From Ardenticatenaceae bacterium (GTDB lineage Bacteria; Chloroflexota; Anaerolineae; Promineifilales; Promineifilaceae): 64,000 nt of DNA. The notes under the pieces are model-generated. The model was not told where the DNA came from and did no database searches. It saw only the letters and a list, made by a program, of their open reading frames with translations. The first letter of the stretch is position 1, and every line of letters starts with the position of its first letter. The stretch is taken from the NCBI GenBank assembly GCA_020634435.1, contig JACKBS010000007.1, forward strand, positions 248,001 through 312,000, given 5' to 3'. Position numbers and translations under genes: made by a program. This document shows positions 27,501 through 34,881 of this stretch, piece by piece.

Positions 27501-27623
27501 GACCGCGACGCATGCCTGGCGGCAGGCATGAACGATTTCTTGAGCAAACCGCTGCGTTTCCAAACCTTGCAAAGCAGTATCCGCCTGTGGGGGCAAAAAA
27601 TTCTTGACCTTCAGGCGGTCTAA
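24534..27623 (+). CDS. Hybrid sensor histidine kinase with two receiver domains
   Basis: A membrane sensor kinase of 1029 residues from this start. Membrane helix 1 is near residues 26-47. A large extracellular dCache-like sensor spans about 50-330, with membrane helix 2 near 345-365 (ATSILLALAAMGSIIIA). A PAS domain lies around 385-500. HisKA carries the phospho-acceptor His in ATMSHEIRTPMNGVIGMTD (about 526). HATPase_c has NLLGNAVKF and GGTGLGLAICKQL. Receiver 1 (LIVDDHE, acceptor Asp in LLDHQMP, about 812) and receiver 2 (LVAEDNA, Asp in FMDMQMP, about 951) follow. There is no HPt domain at the end, so phosphate must go to a separate protein. The ribosome-binding site is weak; a TTG at 24504 is possible. 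No partner regulator is adjacent. Confidence 0.93.
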   Translation: MNTLQPRRRAAILLKPYTETAKWPLALKTFALLTAIIITLMLLLGWTEYRSDYNAQTIEAKANLAQRTEAVQRVFHTVIGDLSYLSEQVHLDRYITDGQDDELTTLAQEYLTLSEYRQIYDQIRYIDENGAEMLRVNWNNGDPFVVPEDQLQNKADRYYFTDSVHLPKGVVYVSPFDLNIENGVIEEPYKPMIRFALPVYNEQQGHGIIILNYLGSDLLKLLQSGNEASNLEVMLLNSDSYWLAAPDSYQTWGFMFPDQEDMNFANNYPEAWEQMQTAVSGEFKTEQGYFAFTTITPLSSTAEGVNLDRKLADSDENYTWKLVVHIPQATMMAHAQNSIRQITIATSILLALAAMGSIIIARLERRQQRANRLLKEREEMLGTIVDYAADWEFWYCTSVGLYRYVSPACKGITGHGPHAFLRNPQLMLDIVHEKDRDKVAAHLAHTYAEGETGQLDFRILNQQGELRWISQTYTAVYNDQGENTGLRGSNHDITHRKQIEEELKQAKMAAESGTKAKSEFLATMSHEIRTPMNGVIGMTDLLLRTELTREQHDYVETVRNSGENLLTIINDILDFSKIESGNMILEQAPFLLTGVIEPALELLATKANQKELELVYEIEPGVPEAILGDSTRLQQILINLLGNAVKFTEDGEVGIHVTKVPDAEDQLQFTIYDSGIGIPADKLDDLFRAFSQVDATTTRKYGGTGLGLAICKQLVNLMEGDIWVTSEVGQGTQFVFTIHAPKASVMAQSPNLNGDNVLNGRTVLIVDDHETQRRTLQNLTKRWGMVPTAVSSGKEAIQLVDAGHHFDLYLLDHQMPIMDGTELAAALASKPENTAPIILLSSSDALKEKKPLRDHLAAILPKPVRQMRLQATMVELLRTEPVLPPASHQSQVVDNLANEFPLRILVAEDNAINQKLTLRVLARLGYEAELAQNGREALEKHAKSPFDLIFMDMQMPEIDGLTATREILAMHPASPRPIIIAMTANVLQDDRDACLAAGMNDFLSKPLRFQTLQSSIRLWGQKILDLQAV

Positions 27624-27678
27624 GCCGTGTAACAGTTTTTTTCGTTACCACCTTCCAAAACTGAAAACAAATCAAGGC

Positions 27679-27713
27679 GTGATGGACAAGTTGTTTTGTC
27701 CATCACTTTTTTT
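27679..27713 (+). terminator. Terminator after the hybrid kinase
   Basis: Perfect 11-bp stem GTGATGGACAA / TTGTCCATCAC with a 6-base loop, followed by seven T. Confidence 0.93.
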
Positions 27714-27760
27714 GTGCCAGATGGTAAAATCCCCCGCAACAACGCGTTGTGAGGTGAAAA

Positions 27761-29845
27761 ATGGCTGCAAAAATTGTACGTGGGGTGTGCCCGCATGATT
27801 GCCCGGATACCTGCGGCTTTGTTACGGAAGTAGAAAACGGCCGTGCTATCAACTTCTACGGCGACCCCGACCACCCCATCACCCAAGGGTGGCTGTGCGC
27901 CAAGGTACGGCCGTATCTCGACCACGTGTATCATCCAGACCGCCTCACCCACCCGCTGCGCCGCGTGGGGCCAAAAGGCAGCGGCCAATGGGAACGCATC
28001 AACTGGGATGAGGCCATTGGCGAGATTGGCCAGCGCTGGCGGGCCATCATTGCCGAGTTTGGCGCAGAAGCGATTTTGCCCTACAGCTACAGCGGTACGA
28101 TGGGCTTGCTGCAAATGGGGGTGGTCAACGGCCGTTTCTGGAATCGTCTTGGAGCCAGCCAGCTAGGGCGCACCATTTGTGGCGCGGCGGCTGAATTTGC
28201 CGTCGAGACGACGTTGGGCAGCCGGCGCTGCCAGCCCTATGAAGACGTGCAGCACAGCCAGTTGGTCATCATCTGGGGCCATAACCCGGTGAGCACCGCG
28301 CCGCACTTCATGCCCCACCTGCTTCAGGCGCGCAAGAATGGCACCCAGGTTGTGGTCATCGATCCGCGCCGCACGCGCACCGCCAAACTGGCCGACTGGC
28401 ACTTGGCCCCCAACCCCGGCAGCGACGGCGCGTTGGCCCTGGGCTTGGCCCAGCACATCGTGCAAAATGGTTGGCACGACGCGGCCTGGCTGGCGCAGCA
28501 CACCGTTGGCTGGCCACAGCTGCAAGAAAGATTGGCCGATTACCCATTGGCCCGCGTCGCCGAAATCACCGGTCTGCCGGAAAACGACATTGCCCGCCTG
28601 GCTCAACTTTATGCCCAAACCACCCCTGCCCTCATCAAATTTGCCGATGGTTTGCAGCGCAACTTTACTGGCGGGCAGAGCGTCCGGGCCATTTGTGCCT
28701 TGCCGGCGATTACGGGGCAGTACGGCCGTCTTGGTGGCGGTCTGGCGTACAGCACCAGCGGCTATTTGCAGTGGGACGGCGAAGCGGTTGGCAAAGCAGC
28801 CGAATGCCCGCCGCCGGGACGCCGCGTGAACATGAACCGGCTGGGCGCGGCCTTGCTGGGCGAGGTGAGCGATCCGCCCATTCAGTCTCTATTTGTGTAT
28901 GGTTCCAATCCGGCCACCATTGCCCCCAACGCCGGGCGCGTGGCCGAGGGAATGCGGCGCGAGGACTTATTCACCGTCGTGCACGAACTGTTTATGACGG
29001 ATACGGCCGTTCTCGCCGACATTGTTCTGCCCGCCACCAGCCAACTGGAGCACACCGACCTGCACAAAGCGTACGGTCACACCAGCCTCACCTACAACCA
29101 CCCCGCCATCCCGCCGCTGGGCGAAAGCAAGAGCAATTGGGACGTGATGCGGCTGCTGGCCACCGAGATGGGCTTTAGCGACCCCTGGCTGCACCAATCT
29201 GCCGACGAGGTGCTGGACGAGGTGCTGACGGCCACGGCGGCCAAAAATCCGGTGCTGGCGGGTATTACCCTGGCGCGGCTCAAGCAGGAAAACACCGTGC
29301 CCCTCACCATCGAGCCAGCCGTGCCGTATGCCGACGGCCGTTTCCCCACCCCCAGCGGCAAAGTTGAGCTTTACTCACAAACGATGGCCAACATGGGGCT
29401 GGACCCGCTGCCAGGCTGGCAGCCTGTGTTAGATTCAGGTGAACCGGACGGAGTGCAATTGAACGGCCGTTTCCCGCCCGACCAGGCCCTCACCCTCATT
29501 TCTGCCGCGGCGCACCACTTTGTCACCAGCAGCTTCGCCAACCGGGCTGATTTGTTGGCCCGTGAAGGTGAACCCTTTGTGGAAATTCACCCCGATGATG
29601 CCGCCTGGCACCACATTCAGACTGGCGACTGGGTACGGTTGGAAAACGGCCGTGGCTGGTGCGACCTGCAAGCCAAAGTAACCGACGGCGTGCGGCGTGG
29701 CGTCGTGTCGTCGCCCAAGGGCCGATGGAGCAAACTGGGCAACGGCCGTAACATCAACTGGCTCACCTCCGACACATTGGGCGACATGGCCGGGCAAAGC
29801 ACTTTCCACAGCAGCCGCGTCTGGCTGCGCCGGGTTGAACCTTAA
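27761..29845 (+). CDS. Molybdopterin-dependent oxidoreductase, substrate unknown
   Basis: A 694-residue enzyme of the DMSO-reductase superfamily. An N-terminal [4Fe-4S] site has GVCPHDCPDTCGF (C9, C13, C17) with the fourth Cys in GWLCAKVRPY. The bis-MGD domain and a C-terminal molydopterin dinucleotide-binding domain (about 570-690) follow. A probable Mo ligand is the Cys in RTICGAAAEFA (about 139). There is no Tat signal, so it should be cytosolic, and no iron-sulfur or membrane partner subunit is nearby. It resembles the orphan formate-dehydrogenase-like/BisC branch. It contains an unusually high number of ACGGCCGT octamers (nine by hand). Confidence 0.85.
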   Translation: MAAKIVRGVCPHDCPDTCGFVTEVENGRAINFYGDPDHPITQGWLCAKVRPYLDHVYHPDRLTHPLRRVGPKGSGQWERINWDEAIGEIGQRWRAIIAEFGAEAILPYSYSGTMGLLQMGVVNGRFWNRLGASQLGRTICGAAAEFAVETTLGSRRCQPYEDVQHSQLVIIWGHNPVSTAPHFMPHLLQARKNGTQVVVIDPRRTRTAKLADWHLAPNPGSDGALALGLAQHIVQNGWHDAAWLAQHTVGWPQLQERLADYPLARVAEITGLPENDIARLAQLYAQTTPALIKFADGLQRNFTGGQSVRAICALPAITGQYGRLGGGLAYSTSGYLQWDGEAVGKAAECPPPGRRVNMNRLGAALLGEVSDPPIQSLFVYGSNPATIAPNAGRVAEGMRREDLFTVVHELFMTDTAVLADIVLPATSQLEHTDLHKAYGHTSLTYNHPAIPPLGESKSNWDVMRLLATEMGFSDPWLHQSADEVLDEVLTATAAKNPVLAGITLARLKQENTVPLTIEPAVPYADGRFPTPSGKVELYSQTMANMGLDPLPGWQPVLDSGEPDGVQLNGRFPPDQALTLISAAAHHFVTSSFANRADLLAREGEPFVEIHPDDAAWHHIQTGDWVRLENGRGWCDLQAKVTDGVRRGVVSSPKGRWSKLGNGRNINWLTSDTLGDMAGQSTFHSSRVWLRRVEP

Positions 29846-29894
29846 ACAGCCAGCGGCTCACCGCTCAATTTTCAGTAGTTTTATCAGGCAAATG

Positions 29895-29903
29895 TGGTAT
29901 GAT
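29895..29903 (+). promoter_or_regulatory. Candidate extended -10 promoter of nuoN
   Basis: TGGTATGAT at 29895-29903 is an extended -10 box (TGn plus TATGAT), about 112 bases before nuoN. No good -35 is seen. Confidence 0.4.
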
Positions 29904-30015
29904 CGCGTCCATTATTGCAGCCTGTCAAATTCATACTCGCGGCTGTTGATTGGCCCAACGCACGACCAATTTAGGGCCAATCAGGAAACTATCTCAGGAA
30001 GGGTCTTCGTACATT

Positions 30016-31488
30016 ATGGAGTTTCAAATTCCAACACTGTATTTTCCAATTGCCGCCCCCGTCATGATTGTGGCCGGGTGGGGCGTTCTGCTTATGATTC
30101 TCGACCTCTTCATTCCCGAAGAGAAGCGCACCTGGGCACCGTGGTTAGCCGCTGTTGGGTTGGTCCTGGCGCTCATCCAGTCCTGGGCGCTGTGGGGTGA
30201 TAGTTATGGGACATTTACGGCCGTTGGCGGCCATCCCATGCTGGTGGTAGACAACTTTGCCACCTTCCTCAACATCACCTTCTTGCTCACCGGCCTGCTC
30301 TCCATCCTCATTTCGGCTGGCTACCTGCGCAAATACGAGCTCGACCGCCCCGAGTTTTACATGCTCATGCTCTTCTCCATTAGTGGCATGATGCTCATGG
30401 GCATGGCCAACGATCTCATTCTCATCTTCCTGGCGCTGGAAGTGCTGTCCATCCCGCTCTACATCATGTCCGGCATGGCCTGGCCCCGCACCGATTCGGA
30501 AGAATCAGCCATGAAATATTTCTTGCTGGGGGCTTTTTCCTCCAGCATTTTGGTCTTTGGCATCGCCCTCACCTACGGGGCCACAGGTTCAACTGCCCTG
30601 CCCGAAGTGTTGGCTGCTATCGGCAACAGCGGGGCGCTGGGTGTCGCCGGTGCCGCCCTTTTGCTGGTGGGATTTGCCTTCAAGGTAGCGGCCGTTCCTT
30701 TCCACATGTGGACGCCAGACGTATATGAAGGTGCGCCAACTGTGGTCACCGCCTTCATGTCGGTGGGCGCGAAGGTGGGTGGATTTGCCGCCATGCTGCG
30801 CATTTTTGTCACCGCCATGCCCAACTTGGGCGACACCTGGACGGGGGCAGTAGCCATCATTGCCGCGATTACGCTGATTTTGGGCAACGTGGTTGCTATC
30901 TCACAATCCAACATCAAGCGTATGCTGGCCTACTCCAGCATTGCCCATGCTGGCTACATCATGATTGCCGTGGCTTCTGGCCTGGGCAGCTCCGACGGGG
31001 TGAGCTCGGCGTTGTTTTACATGTTTGCTTACCTGTTCACCAACCTGGGCGCATTTGCCGTGGTGGTGGCCTTGGAGCGCAAACAAAACGAAGGCACCAT
31101 GCTCGATGATTACAAAGGTCTGGCCAAACGCAGCCCCTGGCTGGCCCTGGCGATGGCCTACTTTATGCTGTCGCTTACGGGCGTACCGCCGACGGGTGGC
31201 TTCTCCGGCAAATTCTTCGTCTTCCGCGCCGCCATTGAGGCCGATCTGCTTTGGCTGGCCATCATTGGCGTAATTACCAGCGTGATTTCTGGCTACTACT
31301 ACCTGCGCGTCGTTTACCTGATGTACATGCAGGATGGCGACGGCGAAGTTGTGGCCCTGCCCGGCATTAATTTAGCCGTGGGCATTGCCGTGATTGCCAC
31401 CATTATTCTTGGCTTTTTCCCTGGCGCATGGTTTGCCATCACCCAGGAAGCCGCCCTGATAGGCGCTCGGTTAGTCGCCGGTGGCTAA
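30016..31488 (+). CDS. nuoN: NADH-quinone oxidoreductase subunit N
   Basis: Third large antiporter-like subunit of complex I. It has 490 residues and about 14 membrane helices. Conserved motifs are FLALEVLSIPLYIMSGMAW (about 135), FKVAAVPFHMWTPDVYEGAP (about 220), KRMLAYSSIAHAGYIMIA (about 300) and LSLTGVPPTGGFSGKFFVF. I chose the ATG at 30016 (AGGAAGGGTC upstream, membrane start MEFQIPTLYFPIAAP) over an upstream in-frame GTG/TTG. It sits apart from nuoA-M, with four unrelated genes and two terminators between, so it must be transcribed on its own. Confidence 0.96.
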   Translation: MEFQIPTLYFPIAAPVMIVAGWGVLLMILDLFIPEEKRTWAPWLAAVGLVLALIQSWALWGDSYGTFTAVGGHPMLVVDNFATFLNITFLLTGLLSILISAGYLRKYELDRPEFYMLMLFSISGMMLMGMANDLILIFLALEVLSIPLYIMSGMAWPRTDSEESAMKYFLLGAFSSSILVFGIALTYGATGSTALPEVLAAIGNSGALGVAGAALLLVGFAFKVAAVPFHMWTPDVYEGAPTVVTAFMSVGAKVGGFAAMLRIFVTAMPNLGDTWTGAVAIIAAITLILGNVVAISQSNIKRMLAYSSIAHAGYIMIAVASGLGSSDGVSSALFYMFAYLFTNLGAFAVVVALERKQNEGTMLDDYKGLAKRSPWLALAMAYFMLSLTGVPPTGGFSGKFFVFRAAIEADLLWLAIIGVITSVISGYYYLRVVYLMYMQDGDGEVVALPGINLAVGIAVIATIILGFFPGAWFAITQEAALIGARLVAGG

Positions 31489-31571
31489 CGGTTAAACCTT
31501 TCACGCAAAGACGCAAAGGGGGAACATAGCGATTTTGTGTGAGTAATGTTTGCTGGATAAATGATTGTGTG

Positions 31572-31599
31572 AAGCCGCCCTTTGAGGCGGCTTTTTTTT
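31572..31599 (+). terminator. Terminator after nuoN
   Basis: 8-bp stem AAGCCGCC / GGCGGCTT followed by eight T. The gap 31489-31571 also holds an ACGCAAAGACGCAAAGG direct repeat. Confidence 0.9.
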
Positions 31600-31614
31600 G
31601 CTGAACCAAAAGCA

Positions 31615-31651
31615 TAACGCCCTCTGGCAGCGTGTTTACCAGAGGGCGTTA
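31615..31651 (-). terminator. Terminator of the minus-strand FecR/sigma operon
   Basis: Perfect 13-bp stem TAACGCCCTCTGG / CCAGAGGGCGTTA with an 11-base loop. On the minus strand it is followed by TGCTTTTGG, a short T tract. It faces the nuoN terminator. Confidence 0.75.
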
Positions 31652-31682
31652 GCCAACAGAAGAAGAATGAATAAGCGGTTAG

Positions 31683-34157
31683 CTAGTCGTCATGTCCTTC
31701 ACCGCAGGCACCTACCGTATCCCCGTGACCCAAATGGCCATTCAGACCAGATTCGGAGATGGTTATGGTGTTGCCCTTGTGGCAAATCGTGACGCGGTTG
31801 CCGCCATCACTGTCGCCCTCGTCGTGGTCATCGTCGCCGTTGTCCGCATTGGGCGGATTGTCGATGATAATTTGGATAACGATGATGTTGATAACAACAA
31901 TGGTGCCATCGTCGCCGATGCAGATGTTGACGGAGATGAGGCTGTTAGCAACGAGGTCGCCATCAACCAGAACATCATCCCCCAGAGTGAGCGTGGGCCA
32001 GTTGGCCAGCACAATCTGGCTACCGTTGACCGTGATAATTTGAGTGTGAATGGTGAAGCAGCCGGGTGTTGGTGGCAGCAACGGCCGTATCCAAACAATC
32101 TCCCACAGACCGTCCTCGTTTAAGCGCGCCATCACCTGCACCAGCGTCCCGACTTCGAGGCCCTCATCCAGGCGCGAATCGTCAGTCGCCAGCAGGGAGA
32201 TACCATTTACCAACCACGGATCCATACTTTCGACGATTCCGGTAAAGCGAATCACAATCTCGTCACTGTCAGAATCATCCAGCAGCTTGATTTCCTCGGC
32301 CAGCCAGGTGCCATCGGGCAAAATGACGCCTTCTACCTTCACCCGATCGCCAGGGGCAACGGCCGTATCAATCTCCGTCCACTCGTCAGTAGCCAGGGCA
32401 ATGCCCGCCACCTGCCACGGATTCATTGTGTCTACGATGCCAACGAACTCAAAAGTGGCCGCCTCGTCATCTTCAGCTTTAATCTCACGCGCCAGCCAGA
32501 TACCGTCTGCGGTGATTTGCCCTTCAACTTTCACCACATCGCCCACGGCCGGATCGTTTTTGATTTCGGTACGGCCGTCCACCGCCACCTCAATCCCGGA
32601 AATCAGCCAGCTTTCGTCGCCAATGCTTTGCACAACGCCGGTAAATTCGAAGGGGTCCGTATCGGGCACCACGCGCTGAATTTGTCGCGCCAGCAGGCTG
32701 CCATCGGGCTGAACCACACCAACGACCCGTACCCAATCGTCTAGCTCAATATCGGGATCAACAACGGTGTCCTCATCCAACAGCACAACCAGAGCGCCCA
32801 GCTGCCATTGGTCAGCACCCATTTCGGTAACAACGGCCGTTAAGGCAAAGCCGTTCTCGGGCACCTCGCGCACCAACACAATTTGGTCCGCCACCTTCGT
32901 GCCATCGTCCAGCAGATGCCCCAGCACGGTGACCCAATCGCCCACCTGCGGATTGCCCACAATGATGGTCTGTTCGTCCGTGGCAAAGGTTTGGCCGCCA
33001 ATGGTCCAGGTTTCACCAACGGCCGTTACTTCCCCCTCCCCCGTCACTTGAAACACCGGGTCAGAGGGTGGCAAATTAACGCCAATCGTGCTGAGCTGGC
33101 CCGCCAACACCGAGACGGTCACATTGATGCTGGTGACGTCCACCCGGCCCTTGAGCACCGTGTACCGGCTGGTCAGGTCTGGCAAGACAGAGACCAGGAA
33201 AGTCGTGCCGCGCGCGATGCCCGTGCCGGAAGGCGACTTCACTTCATAGCGAGAGCCGCCATCGTTGCGGAACTGCACATCGTGGGTACTGTCGCCGCGC
33301 CATTGGGTCAGCACCACGGTACGGAAGCCTGCTTCCGGGCGCTGCGCATCAAGCGTCTCAATAGAGATTTCGCTGTCTGGCCCCAACTTGGCCACGCTGC
33401 CGTCATAAAAGGTGAGGCTGGCTTTAGACAGCTCGCCCGTACGCACACGGCTGCCGGCGGCTACGCTGCTCAACGTGCTGACCTGGGTCCAGCTGCCATC
33501 CGGCTGCTGCACAGAGACAACACCTTGCAAATCACCGAGAACGGCCGTTTGCGGCCCCACAGCCAGCGATTCAGACAAAAATGGCAGGAATGTTTGGAAA
33601 CCGGGGTCCGTTTCTGGAGCCACAGCCACTTCCGTTTCCGCAGGTGCTTCTTCTGCGGGTGTTTCGGCGTCCTCTTCATCCCGACCCAACAGCCGATCTA
33701 ACAGCGAAGGACCATCTGGTTCGTCGCTTTCTGCGGGGCGCACGTCCTCTGGCTCAGCCACGATTGGCGCAGAGTCTGTATCTTTATTAAACAGACGACC
33801 CACCATAAACAGCAGCAAAATCGTGGCTACCGCTGCCGCGCTCCAGGCAATAACCTGGTGGCCGCGCCACCACGCCCAAAAAGCGGACAGCCAACCCGTG
33901 GCCTCCGGTGCCCCGTTGGGCTGGGCCGCAGCCTGCTGCTGTGCCGCTCGTAAAACGGCCGCTCGCTGGGCCACAACGGCCGTTTCATCCGGCTCAGGCA
34001 GTTCTAATTGCTGCAATTCAGCGGCGAGGGTGAGAGCAACGGCCGTTTCCTCGGGCAAATCTTCCCAAGCGGTGGTCAAAGGCTCACCCGCCTCAAGCTT
34101 TGCTAATCGTTCCTGTAAGAGTTCATCTAATTCGTTCATCTTTGCATCCATGTTCAT
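31683..34157 (-). CDS. Membrane-anchored FecR/DUF5666 surface protein, probable sigma-factor partner
   Basis: An 824-residue protein encoded right after an ECF sigma gene. Residues 1-95 are cytosolic and helical and could bind the sigma factor. A membrane helix is near 101-121, then an acidic Pro/Glu linker. A FecR domain (about 205-350) includes GSRVRTGELSKASLTFYDGS. At least five repeats of a DUF5666-like beta domain (about 355-690; FTGVVQSIGDESWLISGIEV type) follow. The C-terminus (about 790-815) carries VTICHKGNTITISESGLNGH then LGHGDTVGAC, a Cys/His motif found at the ends of surface proteins. Three possible starts lie at 34157, 34151 and 34139; none has a strong ribosome-binding site. 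Confidence 0.82.
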   Translation of the reverse strand: MNMDAKMNELDELLQERLAKLEAGEPLTTAWEDLPEETAVALTLAAELQQLELPEPDETAVVAQRAAVLRAAQQQAAAQPNGAPEATGWLSAFWAWWRGHQVIAWSAAAVATILLLFMVGRLFNKDTDSAPIVAEPEDVRPAESDEPDGPSLLDRLLGRDEEDAETPAEEAPAETEVAVAPETDPGFQTFLPFLSESLAVGPQTAVLGDLQGVVSVQQPDGSWTQVSTLSSVAAGSRVRTGELSKASLTFYDGSVAKLGPDSEISIETLDAQRPEAGFRTVVLTQWRGDSTHDVQFRNDGGSRYEVKSPSGTGIARGTTFLVSVLPDLTSRYTVLKGRVDVTSINVTVSVLAGQLSTIGVNLPPSDPVFQVTGEGEVTAVGETWTIGGQTFATDEQTIIVGNPQVGDWVTVLGHLLDDGTKVADQIVLVREVPENGFALTAVVTEMGADQWQLGALVVLLDEDTVVDPDIELDDWVRVVGVVQPDGSLLARQIQRVVPDTDPFEFTGVVQSIGDESWLISGIEVAVDGRTEIKNDPAVGDVVKVEGQITADGIWLAREIKAEDDEAATFEFVGIVDTMNPWQVAGIALATDEWTEIDTAVAPGDRVKVEGVILPDGTWLAEEIKLLDDSDSDEIVIRFTGIVESMDPWLVNGISLLATDDSRLDEGLEVGTLVQVMARLNEDGLWEIVWIRPLLPPTPGCFTIHTQIITVNGSQIVLANWPTLTLGDDVLVDGDLVANSLISVNICIGDDGTIVVINIIVIQIIIDNPPNADNGDDDHDEGDSDGGNRVTICHKGNTITISESGLNGHLGHGDTVGACGEGHDD

Positions 34158-34188
34158 CAGATAATCGTTTCAAGGTAGCTGGACCGAG

Positions 34189-34749
34189 CTAAAGTTCAAC
34201 CTGCGTCAGCATCGCGCGCATCGTTTGCAGGCCACGGTACTGCATGGCCTTTACCGCCGACAGCGTACGTTCCATCACATCGGCCGTTTCCTGGAGCGAT
34301 AAGCCCGCCAGAAAACGCAAAATAATCACCTGCCGCTGCTCTGGAACCAGCGTCTGCAAGGTTTCGTGCAGCGTATCGCCCGTCATTCGCCTTTCCACCT
34401 GCTCCACCGGATTTTGCTCCGGCTGAGCCAGCAGCGTCACCTTCTCCAACGGCTCCATCTCCACACCATTTGCTACGCGAAAATGGTCCATTGTCAGGTT
34501 ATAGGCAATGCGGAACAGCCAGGCGCGAAACGGCACACCGGTTGGTTGAAACGTAGGCAAATGATGCACCATGCGCGTAAACAGTTCACCCGCCAGGTCT
34601 TCGGCCTGCTGGCGCTGCCCCACGCGGGCATAAAAGTAGCGGAACATGGAACGATAATGTTTATCGAACAGCTGCCCCACGGCTTCTATATCACCCGACT
34701 GTGCCTGGCGCACCAGCCTTAAATCGTCTTCTAAAGCTTGTTTATCCAT
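34189..34749 (-). CDS. ECF-type RNA polymerase sigma factor
   Basis: A 186-residue sigma-70 family protein. Region 2 includes LFDKHYRSMFRYFYARVG and QAEDLAGELFTRMVHHL, then GVPFRAWLFRIAYNLTMDHF. Region 4 includes LVPEQRQVIILRFLAGLSLQ with helix-turn-helix ETADVMERTLSAVKAMQYRG. It is followed after 31 bases by the FecR/DUF5666 gene on the same strand, so the two are likely co-transcribed and form a signalling pair. It is divergent from the nSTAND gene. Confidence 0.93.
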   Translation of the reverse strand: MDKQALEDDLRLVRQAQSGDIEAVGQLFDKHYRSMFRYFYARVGQRQQAEDLAGELFTRMVHHLPTFQPTGVPFRAWLFRIAYNLTMDHFRVANGVEMEPLEKVTLLAQPEQNPVEQVERRMTGDTLHETLQTLVPEQRQVIILRFLAGLSLQETADVMERTLSAVKAMQYRGLQTMRAMLTQVEL

Positions 34750-34758
34750 AGAATTTTC

Positions 34759-34786
34759 TTGAGTGGTTGATCAACGTCACTATTAA
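34759..34786 (+). promoter_or_regulatory. Candidate promoter of the nSTAND gene
   Basis: TTGAGT (34759-34764), a 16-base spacer, and TATTAA (34781-34786), in the divergent gap. The spacer contains the palindrome TTGATCAA. Confidence 0.35.
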
Positions 34787-34881
34787 GAGTAACGGGATTT
34801 GGCCAAAAAGGATGCAAATTGGTCAAATCTCTCTACTTCCGGCAAAATTGTACAAAGGCAAGCGCGTGTTCGAGTCAAGCT

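Noticed and set aside
33541..33640. Plus-strand open frames opposite the FecR/DUF5666 gene
   Set aside because: Several long antisense frames exist only because of the GC-rich repeats; they lack starts and domain patterns.
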